DNA from: CAZDKK01 sp964506245
GTDB taxonomy: Bacteria; Eisenbacteria; RBG-16-71-46; CAIMUX01; WJJG01
Reading direction: 5' to 3'
DNA length: 64,000 bases
NCBI GenBank assembly: GCA_964506245.1
Contig: CAZDKK010000019.1
Span: forward strand, 1-64,000
Shown: piece after piece, positions 28,077 through 38,942 of the stretch
Layout: each line of letters starts with the position of its first letter
How positions within the stretch are numbered: the stretch's first letter is position 1
Notes under the pieces: generated by a model
Seen by the model: the letters and a program-made list of their open reading frames with translations, nothing else
What the model was told of the DNA's origin: nothing
Database searches by the model: none
Translations under genes and position numbers: made by a program

Positions 28077-29603
28077 ATGGCAGCGAGGCGGCAGCCGGAC
28101 GGCGAATGGGACGATCGGGACTACGCATCCGCGGGCGACGCGATGCTGGAACGGCCCCATTACGCGGTCGACGCGCGTGAGACCCCGGCCGCCCGCATGC
28201 TGCGCTGCTTCCACTCGAGCTGGCGGGCGCTCGTGCTGCGCGGCATGGCGGACCCCGCCTTCCTGCGAGCCCTCGGTGGGTTACGGGACGCCGTCGCGGC
28301 GCTGTGGGAGACGGGCGTCCCGGCGCGGATGGTCCGCCATGGCAGTGGGCTCCTGGTCGGGGACGAGGCGCTCTCGCCCTATTCCTCCGGCAACCTCCTG
28401 GCCCATCTAGTAGCCGAGGAGATGGCGTCCATGGATCTGGCGGGGCTGACGTTCCTCGGGCCCTGGGACGACGCTGAGACGGCGCGGTTCCTGGAGCTGC
28501 TCGAGAGCTGGCGGCGGTCGAAGACCCAACCGGCCGATCGGGTCGAGGAGCTGGAAGCCATGGGGATCCAGGGCATCGCCCTGGTGGACCCGGCGGCGGT
28601 CCGCCCGTCCGAGGAGGAAACGGGCGGCTGGGACTCCGTGGTGGAGCTGGGCGAGCTGCGCCGGCGCGCGCGCCGAACGTTCTTCCACGCCCTGCGCTGC
28701 TCGCGTTGGCACGCGGGGCGACTGGCGGGCGAGTCCGTGCCCGAGCTGCGCCGATCGCGGCAGGTCGTGCACCAGATCATCGACACGCTGGTCGAAGAGG
28801 AGTTCTCCCTTCTGGCCCTCACGGCCCTGAAGGCCTTCGACGTTCAGACCTTCCTGCACTCGGTCAACGTTTGCATTCTCTCGACCGCGCTCGGGCAGCG
28901 CCTGGGGCTCAACAAGCGCGAGCTGTCCGAGCTGGGCGTGGCCGCGCTCTTCCACGACCTGGGAAAGATGACGGTCCCCAAGCCGGTGTTGCACAAGCCC
29001 GGGACCTTCAATCCGGCCGAATGGGAGATCATGCGCACCCACCCGCTCGAAGGCGTGCGCACGCTCTTGCGCGCGGGCAAGCTCTCGGATCTGGTCATCA
29101 AGGTCATGCTGGTCGGCCTCGAGCACCACATGCGGTACGACCTCACGGGCTACCCTCGCCTGGGCGACCAATGGGAGATCAGCGTGCTCAGCCGCATCGT
29201 CAGCATTGCCGACTGCTACGACGCCATGACCTCCCGCCGCTCCTATGAGGAGGAGCGGCTCATCCCGCACCGGGTGATGGTGCACATGCTCGGCCGGGCC
29301 GGGAAGAACTTCGACCCGGTGCTGATGCGGCTCTTCGTCTGCCTGCTGGGGCTCTATCCGGTGGGCAGCCTGGTGGAGCTGGCGACCGGGGAGCTGTCGG
29401 TCGTGGTGGCCTCGGATCCGCAGGACCCGACCTGCCCGGTGGTGCGGCTGGTGCGGGAGCGCGACGGACGGCTGATCGACCCAACCGACCTGCGCCTGCT
29501 CAACCTGGCCGAGTGCACCGACCTGGGGGCCGGAACGCGCCGGATTCTCCGGGCGCTCGACCCCGAGGAAGAGCGGATCGACCTCACCAGCTACCTGACT
29601 TGA
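28077..29603 (+). CDS. HD-GYP-like c-di-GMP phosphodiesterase-family protein
   Basis: 508 residues from the ATG at 28077 (GAGGGGGGAGG upstream). Residues 30-160 form the N-terminal module shared with the preceding protein (ALVLRGMADPAFLRALGGLRDAV ... GLLVGDEAL ... LTFLGPWDDAETARFLELL). The HD-type domain spans about 255-430: HSVNVCILSTALG, LFHDLGKMTVPKPVLHKPG with the catalytic H293-D294, and LEHHMRYDLTGYPR with G358-Y359-P360. These are the HD-GYP signatures that in active members bind metals and degrade cyclic di-GMP. Position 2 of the HHExxDGxGYP motif reads M for E and L-T for G-x here, so activity is plausible but not certain. Confidence 0.85.
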   Translation: MAARRQPDGEWDDRDYASAGDAMLERPHYAVDARETPAARMLRCFHSSWRALVLRGMADPAFLRALGGLRDAVAALWETGVPARMVRHGSGLLVGDEALSPYSSGNLLAHLVAEEMASMDLAGLTFLGPWDDAETARFLELLESWRRSKTQPADRVEELEAMGIQGIALVDPAAVRPSEEETGGWDSVVELGELRRRARRTFFHALRCSRWHAGRLAGESVPELRRSRQVVHQIIDTLVEEEFSLLALTALKAFDVQTFLHSVNVCILSTALGQRLGLNKRELSELGVAALFHDLGKMTVPKPVLHKPGTFNPAEWEIMRTHPLEGVRTLLRAGKLSDLVIKVMLVGLEHHMRYDLTGYPRLGDQWEISVLSRIVSIADCYDAMTSRRSYEEERLIPHRVMVHMLGRAGKNFDPVLMRLFVCLLGLYPVGSLVELATGELSVVVASDPQDPTCPVVRLVRERDGRLIDPTDLRLLNLAECTDLGAGTRRILRALDPEEERIDLTSYLT

Positions 29604-29641
29604 GCCCTGTGCGGCGCGCCTGCACGCTGCCGGGAATCCTG

Positions 29642-29670
29642 TTGACCCACCCCGGCAACGCACCTATATT
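29642..29670 (+). promoter_or_regulatory. Promoter of lipoprotein/barrel operon
   Basis: TTGACC at 29642-29647, 17-bp spacer, TATATT at 29665-29670. The best-looking promoter in the window. Leader to the ATG at 29780 would be about 100 bases. Confidence 0.75.
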
Positions 29671-29779
29671 CCTAGCCTAATCATACCGTTGCCGCTCTCG
29701 CAGACCCCGGAAGGGCCTGCGGGATCGGCTGCAGGCGCAAGGTGCGGGCCCTGTAAGGGGACAGCTAGGCGAGGCTTGT

Positions 29780-30250
29780 ATGAGGCGTGCCATCCTTTTG
29801 GCAATGGCGGTCCTGGTCCTGTGTGCCGCAGGGCTGGGGTGTGCAAAACGGGTCCCCTGGGAGGGGCCGCTCGAGGCGCGCCGGACGATGGTGCTCACCT
29901 TCAAAGACGGCTCGGAGATCCGCGGCAAGATCAACATCGACGAGAAGGTAGAGCTCACCACCGGGGGCAACGTCTATCGCGGCGTCATCGAGGATCTCAC
30001 CGACGAGGAGATCGAGTTGCGCGACTGCCGTTTCGTCCGCCGGCAGGGTGGGAGCCAGGCCGAGGAGGAGCGACTGAGCCAGGCGCGGGTCGACCTGGGC
30101 ATGGAGAACATCGACAGCATCGTCCTGCAGCGTGCGGACATCAAGAGCACCGAGCACGTCAAGGTCGATGGCCTGAAAACAGCCTCCCGCTCCGTCTTCT
30201 GGGTTGTGGCGGGCATGGCGTCGGCACTGCTGCTCGCGGAGAAATCGTAG
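29780..30250 (+). CDS. Lipoprotein of unknown function
   Basis: 156 residues. Met-Arg-Arg then a hydrophobic segment ends in LGC, a lipobox Cys near residue 21. The mature part has an SH3-like run of strands (MVLTFKDGSEIRGKINIDEKVELTTGGNVYRGVIEDLTDEEIELRD), similar to small ribosome- or membrane-binding beta barrels, and a C-terminal hydrophobic helix (VFWVVAGMASALLLAEK). It lies 32 bases before the outer-membrane barrel gene under one promoter. No family recognised; a role in barrel placement is inferred only from linkage. Confidence 0.78.
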   Translation: MRRAILLAMAVLVLCAAGLGCAKRVPWEGPLEARRTMVLTFKDGSEIRGKINIDEKVELTTGGNVYRGVIEDLTDEEIELRDCRFVRRQGGSQAEEERLSQARVDLGMENIDSIVLQRADIKSTEHVKVDGLKTASRSVFWVVAGMASALLLAEKS

Positions 30251-30282
30251 GCGGCTCGGGCCTGGTCAAGAGGGGTACTGCG

Positions 30283-31881
30283 ATGCGGATCCGTGGTTCG
30301 CGGGGGGTCAGGCTGGCCGGGGCGGCGGTCCTGCTACTCGCTGCCGCACCTGTGGGGGCGCAGATCGAGGTCGTCGAGATCGAGCTGCCCACGCTACCCA
30401 TCTACGGCGGCGCGACGGTTCAGGGGCTGACGGGGGGCGTCGGTGACGTGGCCACCCTGTTGCCCAAGTACTTCTACCGCCCCATGGACGATCTGACGCC
30501 GCGCGCCGGGGCTGACGCCTTGGCGATGGGCGGGGCCTTCGTCTCTCGCCCCGAGGGGGCCATGTCGATGGCCTGGAACCCGGCCGGCCTGGGGCTGCTG
30601 CGCAGCCGCTCGCTCGCCTTCGACGGCTATCTCACCTCCTCCTCCGGCAGCATGGGCCAGGAGGATGTGCCCGACACGATCTTCGTGCCCCTGTCGCCGA
30701 ACTTCCGCGTGCAGCAATACACGGACCGGTTGGGGCCCTCGAACAAGTTCGGCTTCATCGGGATCGCCCGGCCCCTGGTCCAGGTGGGCGGACACCCCCT
30801 GGTGGGGGGGCTCTGCTACCGGCGCCACACGGACGTCGCCTACGGCACCGAGACGATTCTGGAGATGCAGTTGATCGAGGGCACGGGCTTCCCGTTCGTC
30901 TACGGCAGCGACAACCGAGAGCGAGGAGCCGTCTATAGCTACACGTTCAGCCTGGGGCACCAGCCGATCGAGACGCCTGGGTTCTCGCTCGCGTTGGGAG
31001 CCACCTTCAACGTGCTCGACGGGCGCCTGCGTGCGGAGCAGAAGGACCGGGTCAACGTCCAGGGCTATCCCGAGGGCCGCGTGTTCTACCAGGCGGACTA
31101 CGACGGGCGTTCGGCCGAGCTGGGGGCTCTGGTGCGCGTCGCGAACCTGGTTCAGGTCGGGGGCTGGGTCGGCCTGCCCCACACGCTGCACGTGACCGGC
31201 AGCGATTTCACCTCCCAGAGCATCGTGTCGTCCGAGGAAGCGGTCATCTACCGCGTCCACGCCAGGATCGGCGACTACGACTTGAAGGTCCCGATGTTCC
31301 TGAGCGGAGGGCTCACCGTGGGCCCGATCGATGCGGGTCCGATCAAGGCCCTGGAGGTCTCGGCCGACGTGAACCACCGGCCGTGGTCCGAGACCGATCT
31401 GGAGTACAGCAAGGACGCGGTGTATCGGATGGGCCCGATCGAGGTGCCGCTCACCGAGTTCAACGGGCCCTATCCCATGAAGGACGTTACCAGCTTCCAC
31501 GTGGGCGCCGACTTCAGGTTCCCCTTCTTCCGCCGCGCGATCGAGGGCCACGGCTTGGCGCTGACCACGCGCCTGGGCTTCCGCACGCTCCCGTTGTCGA
31601 TGGCCGAGGTGGATCTGGTCAACGGCGAAGGGCCGCACTACCTGGGCGACCAGGTGGATGGTGATGCCTTCAGCCTCGGGTTGTCGCTCGACACCGGAAT
31701 CGGCGTGCTGTTCCACGGCGGCATGGAGCTTCAGTCCTACTCATTCCGCAAGTGGTTCCTGGATGACACGTCGGAGTCCATGAGTCGCACGCTGGCCTTC
31801 ACCGATCCGTATGCCCGCGCCGGCATCGTCGATCGGTCGAGCACGGTCTTCCGGTTCAGCACGGAGCTGCGCCGGCCATAG
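30283..31881 (+). CDS. Outer-membrane beta-barrel protein, PorV/FadL-like
   Basis: 532 residues with a signal peptide at 1-26 (LAGAAVLLLAAAPVGAQ). After a linker comes ALAMGGAFVSRPEGAMSMAWNPAGLG, a segment closely matching the conserved N-terminal part of PorV, PorQ and FadL-like barrel proteins in FCB relatives. The rest consists of alternating beta strands with Asp/Gly turns to the C-terminus. Such barrels import hydrophobic compounds or serve secretion of cargo. It is preceded by a lipoprotein and followed by a perfect hairpin. The start ATG is 32 bases from the lipoprotein stop; an upstream in-frame run is part of that gene region. Confidence 0.8.
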   Translation: MRIRGSRGVRLAGAAVLLLAAAPVGAQIEVVEIELPTLPIYGGATVQGLTGGVGDVATLLPKYFYRPMDDLTPRAGADALAMGGAFVSRPEGAMSMAWNPAGLGLLRSRSLAFDGYLTSSSGSMGQEDVPDTIFVPLSPNFRVQQYTDRLGPSNKFGFIGIARPLVQVGGHPLVGGLCYRRHTDVAYGTETILEMQLIEGTGFPFVYGSDNRERGAVYSYTFSLGHQPIETPGFSLALGATFNVLDGRLRAEQKDRVNVQGYPEGRVFYQADYDGRSAELGALVRVANLVQVGGWVGLPHTLHVTGSDFTSQSIVSSEEAVIYRVHARIGDYDLKVPMFLSGGLTVGPIDAGPIKALEVSADVNHRPWSETDLEYSKDAVYRMGPIEVPLTEFNGPYPMKDVTSFHVGADFRFPFFRRAIEGHGLALTTRLGFRTLPLSMAEVDLVNGEGPHYLGDQVDGDAFSLGLSLDTGIGVLFHGGMELQSYSFRKWFLDDTSESMSRTLAFTDPYARAGIVDRSSTVFRFSTELRRP

Positions 31882-31913
31882 CGGCTCGGCCGCAGGTCCG
31901 GGTCCGAACGCAG

Positions 31914-31947
31914 GACGGCCCGCTGCCCCGAGAGGCAGCGGGCCGTC
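31914..31947. terminator. Bidirectional terminator between barrel gene and nrdJ
   Basis: 14-bp perfect arms (GACGGCCCGCTGCC and GGCAGCGGGCCGTC) with a six-base loop, 32 bases after the barrel stop and 37 bases beyond the nrdJ stop on the other strand. No U-tract. Confidence 0.78.
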
Positions 31948-31984
31948 GTCGCAAACCGCTTGACCCGGCAGCTGGGCCTGGCGG

Positions 31985-34705
<2,721 letters not shown>

Positions 34706-34732
34706 GGGGGCCTCCTGGCAGAACGTCTCTTC

Positions 34733-34868
34733 AGGTTGCGCTATCCGGCGAAACCTCTCCCGGCAGGGTCACCCTTTCGGGCCGGCCCTCGGTGCCTGGA
34801 TCCTGTCGCCCTTCGAACAGCTCGGAGAATCGTGGGACCCCAACATCTTGGGGTCGGACGCGCAACCT
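34733..34868. repeat. Inverted AGGTTGCGC pair around the nrdJ leader
   Basis: AGGTTGCGC at 34733-34741 and its reverse complement at 34860-34868, which overlaps the -10, are separated by 118 bp. Because the second copy is mostly upstream of transcription start, pairing at RNA level is unlikely; two DNA-binding sites are the simpler reading. Confidence 0.45.
34838..34853. promoter_or_regulatory. Hairpin/palindrome at nrdJ transcription start
   Basis: CCCCAA and TTGGGG flank CATC, close after the probable start of nrdJ RNA. It may be a 5' stem-loop or an operator. Confidence 0.45.
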
Positions 34869-34892
34869 AGTACCAGCGGTTGGGATCGTCAA
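34864..34892 (-). promoter_or_regulatory. Promoter of nrdJ
   Basis: On the minus strand, TTGACG (34887-34892), 17-bp spacer and TAGGTT (34864-34869), matching the window-wide pattern. Confidence 0.65.
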
Positions 34893-34902
34893 ACCGAAAA
34901 AG

Positions 34903-34921
34903 CTAACCTCACCCTAACCTC
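34903..34921. repeat. Tandem 11-bp-spaced repeats just upstream of nrdJ promoter
   Basis: CTAACCTC at 34903-34910 and again at 34914-34921, reading GAGGTTAG twice in the nrdJ direction, one helical turn apart and 11 bp upstream of the -35. Typical position for an activator. Confidence 0.5.
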
Positions 34922-35063
34922 TTCGGTTCCACGGGATTGGACTTTTGTCCGCGTTCGCGTGTCCCGGTCGCTGCCCCGGACGCCCTCGGGGCCGGTCGCG
35001 CAACCGATGAGAGGGCAAGCAGCTGCAGATGCCGATCTGGGGGCCATGCCTGAAACGCTTGGA

Positions 35064-35939
35064 TTATCGGGTCAGAACGTCGAGCAGTCGCTGCATGGCC
35101 GTGGGAATCTCGCGCCCGCGCTTGATGAGCAGCCCCAGAGGCCGCATGTAGCGCTCTCCGGCGAACTCGATGGCGGCCAGGGTCTGCAGGGCTATCTCGG
35201 GCGTGACGCACTTGCGCGGCAGGATCGCGACGCCGCTGCCGATCTCGACCGCGCGCTTGATGGTGTCGATGTTGTCGAGCTCCATCACGATATTCACTTT
35301 CACATCCTGATCGCGCAGGATGCGATCGACAGCCCGGCGCGTGGGGATGTCGCGCTCGAAGCTCACGAAATCCTGGCCCTCGAGCTGCTTGACCTCGACC
35401 TTCTTGAGCCGGGCGAGAGCGTGCGTCGGGTGACAGACGACCACCAGCTCGTCGCTCTTGAAGGGGAGGATCTGGATCCCCGAGCGCCGGGCCGGATAGG
35501 CGACGATGCCGATGTCGGCCATGTTGCCCAGCACGGCCTCGTAAACGCGATTGGCGCGGCTGTACTCGATGCGCACCCGGGCGCCGGGGTACTGGCGCAT
35601 GAACTCGGTCAGATGCTCGTGGAGCTCGTGCATGCCCACGCTGTAGATCGTCGCCAGCCGAACCTCTCCGACGACGCTCTTCGAGAGCTTCTGCAGCCGC
35701 TGCTCCATGCCCTCCAGGCGCGTGAGCAGGTCTTTCGCGACCTCGTAGAGGATCTGCCCGGCCAGGGTGGGGGCGAGGTTGCGCTTGCCGCGCTCGATCA
35801 GCTTGTGGTCGTACTTCTCCTCGAGCGCGCGCATCTGCTGGCTGACCGCGGACTGCGAGATGAAGTTGAGAACGGCCGCCTTCGAGAAGCTCTTGGTCTC
35901 CACGACGTCGCAGAAGACCTTCAGGGTTTCGAGTTGCAT
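35064..35939 (-). CDS. LysR-family transcriptional regulator
   Basis: 291 residues from the ATG at 35939 (an in-frame extension to 36026 is non-conserved). The winged helix-turn-helix at residues 1-60 contains FSKAAVLNFISQSAVSQQMRALEEKY, classic LysR; a linker helix follows, then a two-lobed periplasmic-binding-like effector domain from about 88 to 291. It has no membrane parts. The effector is unknown. It diverges from mtaB and sits upstream of nrdJ in the same direction, so either could be a target; AT-rich TTATC repeats between lysR and mtaB may be its own binding site. Cysteine-, selenium- or nitrogen-related regulators have similar length, but no assignment is made. Confidence 0.9.
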   Translation of the reverse strand: MQLETLKVFCDVVETKSFSKAAVLNFISQSAVSQQMRALEEKYDHKLIERGKRNLAPTLAGQILYEVAKDLLTRLEGMEQRLQKLSKSVVGEVRLATIYSVGMHELHEHLTEFMRQYPGARVRIEYSRANRVYEAVLGNMADIGIVAYPARRSGIQILPFKSDELVVVCHPTHALARLKKVEVKQLEGQDFVSFERDIPTRRAVDRILRDQDVKVNIVMELDNIDTIKRAVEIGSGVAILPRKCVTPEIALQTLAAIEFAGERYMRPLGLLIKRGREIPTAMQRLLDVLTR

Positions 35940-36016
35940 CGCCACCACCTCTCGGCCGACGCCTCGGCGGCCGCCCGGCGCAGCTCCCGGCGGATCCGGG
36001 AGACCACCCTCTTTCC

Positions 36017-36030
36017 TTATCAGCATTATC
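36017..36030. promoter_or_regulatory. TTATC direct repeat in lysR-mtaB gap
   Basis: TTATC-AGCA-TTATC in an AT-rich islet within the divergent gap; on the minus strand it supplies GATAAT, a fair -10 for lysR. Candidate LysR site. Confidence 0.35.
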
Positions 36031-36062
36031 TGCGTCTGTCCACGGTGAAGGTGGCGCGCGCG

Positions 36063-36092
36063 TTGACAGCCGCGGGCCCGGATCTCTAGGCT
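36063..36092 (+). promoter_or_regulatory. Promoter of mtaB-miaB
   Basis: TTGACA at 36063-36068, 18-bp spacer, TAGGCT at 36087-36092, with leader of about 45 bases to the mtaB ATG at 36143. Confidence 0.65.
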
Positions 36093-36142
36093 GGATGCGG
36101 TAGTGGCGTCCCGCCGCGCCCGGCGGGAGCACGAGGGGGAGC

Positions 36143-37624
36143 ATGCGGCCGTTTTGCTTTGCAGTTCGCTTCCTCGGCTGCCGCGCGAACGAGGTCGAGG
36201 CCGACGGGTTGCGTTCGGCCCTGCTCGCCGCCGGGGGCCGGGAGGCTGCGCCGGGAGAGATGCCCGAGATCACGGTGCTGAACACCTGCGCCGTGACGGC
36301 GTCGGCTCAAGCGCAGTCGCGTAACAGCGTGCGCCGCGCCCGGCGGGCCAGTGGGGAGAGCGGATGGGTGATCGTCACCGGGTGTGCCGCCCAGCTCGAT
36401 CCGCATGGGCTGGCCGCGCTCGGCGGCGTGGACCTCGTGGTGGGCAACCGCCACAAGGCCGGCCTGGTGACGGTGCTGGGGCAGCTCGGGGACCGCGGCG
36501 ACTTGCGTGCAACAGCCGGGCCGCAGCGTGCGGCGGTCCTGGCCGGCGCGCTCGCCCGCGTCGGTTGGGCTCCGGTCTTCGGCCATGGCCGCGCCACGGG
36601 ATGCGCGGCCCAGCCAGCGGCCGATGGCGCCGGCACCCCGATCTGCTGGACGTCCGACCCCACGCTCGAGACCCTCTGCGGGCGCCCGGGGCCGATCCCT
36701 CGCAGCCGCACACGCCCGTCGATCAAGATCCAGGACGGCTGCTCCTTCCACTGCACCTACTGCGTGGTCGCCGGTCTGCGGGGGCGACCGGTGAGCCGCG
36801 CGGCCGCGGATGTCGTCGCCGAGGCCCGGCGACTGGCCGCCGCGGGTTGCCGAGAGGTCACGCTCACGGGCATCAACCTCGGGCTCTACGGCGCGCGCGC
36901 GACCTGCGCGGGCACGGCTGGTGCGCACGCGCCCGCCGGGGCCGCGCTCGAGGATGCGCTGGCCGACCTGCTGAGCGACCTGTCGCGGGTGGAGGGTCTC
37001 GAGCGCATCCGCCTGAGCTCGCTCGAACCGATGACGATCACGGATCGGCTCCTCGACCGCATCGCAGCGCTGCCGAAGATCGCGCGCAGCTTCCACGTGC
37101 CCTTCCAGAGCGGCGACGACGACGTGCTCGGGCGCATGGGCCGGCCCTATCGCGCGGCCGATCTGGAGGCGCTGGCCGGGCGCATCGCAGCGCGCTTCCC
37201 GGTCTGCGGCCTGGGCGTCGATGTCGTGGCCGGCTTTCCCGGCGAGTCGCCCGAGGCCTTCGCGCGCACGCTGGCCCTGCTCGAGCGACTGCCGGTCACC
37301 TACCTCCACGCCTTTGCCTACTCCGAACGCCCTGGCACCCCCGCGGCGCAGATGACGCCGCGCATCCCGCCGGCCGAGCGCAAGCAGCGCGTGGCGCGGC
37401 TGCGGGAGCTGGATGCCCGACTGCGGGTCCGGTTCCAGCAGCGTCTGGCGGGCCGCCGTTGCTGGCTCGTGGTCGAGCGGGCCCGGTCTGGATGGTTCAC
37501 CGGGATGAGCGGCGAATACGTGCGCATGACCGGCCGATCACGTGGGTCCACCCCGGGCGATTGGGTGACGGTCGTCGCGGGCCGGTCGCTCGAGCCGGGC
37601 CGCCAGCAATGCCGCCTCGCATGA
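36143..37624 (+). CDS. mtaB: tRNA (t6A37) methylthiotransferase MtaB-like
   Basis: A radical SAM enzyme that adds a methylthio group to threonylcarbamoyl-adenosine 37 in tRNA. 493 residues. The three N-terminal cluster cysteines are C13, C49 and C81 (LGCRAN, NTCAVT, TGCAAQ); the radical SAM cluster is C200-x3-C204-x2-C207. SLEP and FPGES motifs and a C-terminal TRAM domain follow. It is longer than usual because of an Ala/Gly-rich insertion near residues 130-180 and another near residue 255. ATG is preceded by GGGGGAG. miaB follows 13 bases later, giving a two-enzyme tRNA-modification operon. Confidence 0.92.
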   Translation: MRPFCFAVRFLGCRANEVEADGLRSALLAAGGREAAPGEMPEITVLNTCAVTASAQAQSRNSVRRARRASGESGWVIVTGCAAQLDPHGLAALGGVDLVVGNRHKAGLVTVLGQLGDRGDLRATAGPQRAAVLAGALARVGWAPVFGHGRATGCAAQPAADGAGTPICWTSDPTLETLCGRPGPIPRSRTRPSIKIQDGCSFHCTYCVVAGLRGRPVSRAAADVVAEARRLAAAGCREVTLTGINLGLYGARATCAGTAGAHAPAGAALEDALADLLSDLSRVEGLERIRLSSLEPMTITDRLLDRIAALPKIARSFHVPFQSGDDDVLGRMGRPYRAADLEALAGRIAARFPVCGLGVDVVAGFPGESPEAFARTLALLERLPVTYLHAFAYSERPGTPAAQMTPRIPPAERKQRVARLRELDARLRVRFQQRLAGRRCWLVVERARSGWFTGMSGEYVRMTGRSRGSTPGDWVTVVAGRSLEPGRQQCRLA

Positions 37625-37637
37625 GCAGGGGAAGACG

Positions 37638-38942
37638 ATGCCCAGCTACTGCATCGAGACCTACGGCTGCCAGATGAACCTCGCCGACTCGGAGTTGATC
37701 TCCGGGATCCTCACGGCCGCGGGCTGGGAGCGGGCCGCGGGCCCGACCGACGCGGACCTGATCGTGGTCAACACCTGCTCGGTGCGCGAGCGGGCTGTCG
37801 ATCGGGTGACCGGGCGCGTGCAGAGCCTGGCGTCGCTCAAGGCGCACCGCCCCGCGCTCCGGATCGTGCTGGCCGGTTGCGTCCCGCAGCACCTGGGGGC
37901 GGATTTCGCGGCGTTGCTGCCGGAGGTGGACCTGTTCGTGGGGCCCGACGCCTACCGGCGACTGCCGGAGCTGGTGGCACAGGCTGGCGTGCGGCTGGCG
38001 CTGGAGCGCGATCGGGGCGAGACCTACGCTGGGATCCCGCCCGTGCGGCGCCGCGGCGTCAACGCCTGGGTGACCGTGATGCGCGGCTGCGACCGCTTCT
38101 GCACCTACTGCGCGGTGCCCTTCGGCCGCGGGCGCGAGCGCAGCCTCCCGGCCGAGGCGGTCGTGGCCGAGGTGCAGGAGGCCGCGGCCGCGGGCCACCG
38201 TGCGGTGACGCTGCTCGGCCAGGCGGTCACGGCCTGGCGCGACGGCGATCGCGATTTCGCCTGGCTCCTCGACCGCCTGGGTGACGTGCCGGGCCTGGTG
38301 CACCTGCGGTTCCTCGCCCCTCACCCGGCCGATTTCGACCAGCGCCTGCTGGAGACGATCGCGGACCTGCCCGTCGCCGCCACCCACCTGCACCTGCCGG
38401 TGCAATCGGGGTCCGACCGGGTCCTGGCGGCCATGCGCCGCGGCTATACCCGCTCCGCCTTCCTGGCGCTGGTGGCCAGCGCGCGGCGGCTCATTCCCGG
38501 CGTGAGCATCACGACCGACCTGCTGGTCGGCTTCCCGGGGGAAACGGACGAGGACTACCGGCGCACGCTCGACCTGATGGGGGAGGTTCGCTTCGACAGC
38601 GCCTTCATGTTCGCCTATTCGTCGCGCGCGCGCACGCACGCCGCGCGGTTTCTGGCGGACGACGTGCCCGTTCCCGAGAAGCAGCGGCGGCTGGCAGAGG
38701 TCATCGAGCGGCAGGAGAGCCACTCGCGCGAGCGCTTCACGGCGCTGGTCGGCACGCGCCGGCCGGTGCTGGTCGAGGGCGAGGCCCGCGGAGCCGGGCG
38801 GGCTCACTTCGGCCGAGGACGGGACTTCAAGCCGGTGGTGTTCGCTCCCCACCCCGGGGTGCCGCCTGCGCCCGGAGACGTCGTGGACGTCGAGATCACG
38901 CAGGCGACATCGCACACTCTCAAGGGTCGCCAGGTGGGCTGA
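37638..38942 (+). CDS. miaB: tRNA-2-methylthio-N6-dimethylallyladenosine synthase MiaB
   Basis: Adds the methylthio group to i6A37 of tRNAs reading U-starting codons. 434 residues. Cluster cysteines C11, C47 and C81 (TYGCQMN, NTCSVRE, LAGCVPQ) and radical SAM C151-x3-C155-x2-C158. The usual LLGQNVNSY after the radical cluster reads LLGQAVTAW, so two conserved Asn are missing, but the rest (HLPVQSGSD, GFPGETDEDY) is normal. The C-terminal TRAM domain is short. Its stop region overlaps the 3' end of the minus gene after it by 23 bases. miaA is not nearby. Confidence 0.9.
   Translation: MPSYCIETYGCQMNLADSELISGILTAAGWERAAGPTDADLIVVNTCSVRERAVDRVTGRVQSLASLKAHRPALRIVLAGCVPQHLGADFAALLPEVDLFVGPDAYRRLPELVAQAGVRLALERDRGETYAGIPPVRRRGVNAWVTVMRGCDRFCTYCAVPFGRGRERSLPAEAVVAEVQEAAAAGHRAVTLLGQAVTAWRDGDRDFAWLLDRLGDVPGLVHLRFLAPHPADFDQRLLETIADLPVAATHLHLPVQSGSDRVLAAMRRGYTRSAFLALVASARRLIPGVSITTDLLVGFPGETDEDYRRTLDLMGEVRFDSAFMFAYSSRARTHAARFLADDVPVPEKQRRLAEVIERQESHSRERFTALVGTRRPVLVEGEARGAGRAHFGRGRDFKPVVFAPHPGVPPAPGDVVDVEITQATSHTLKGRQVG

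Larger units (their letters stand above)
34706..35063. other. 358-bp regulatory gap between lysR and nrdJ
   Basis: No gene is seen. From right to left it holds a GC hairpin (GCCCCG at 34973-34978 with CGGGGC at 34987-34992), a GGAC-TTTT-GTCC palindrome (34939-34950), the nrdJ promoter with repeats, and a leader of about 150 bases. A cobalamin riboswitch was looked for and not found. Confidence 0.6.

Noticed and set aside
34706..34860. Cobalamin riboswitch in the nrdJ leader
   Set aside because: Expected with a B12-dependent enzyme, but the B12-box core (GCCACTG and the AGYCAGGAGACC-like segment) could not be found; only a partial TGCCAGGAGGCC that is the ribosome site.
34706..35063. NrdR boxes upstream of nrdJ
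   Set aside because: No AT-rich ACACTATATAT-type 16-mers are present.
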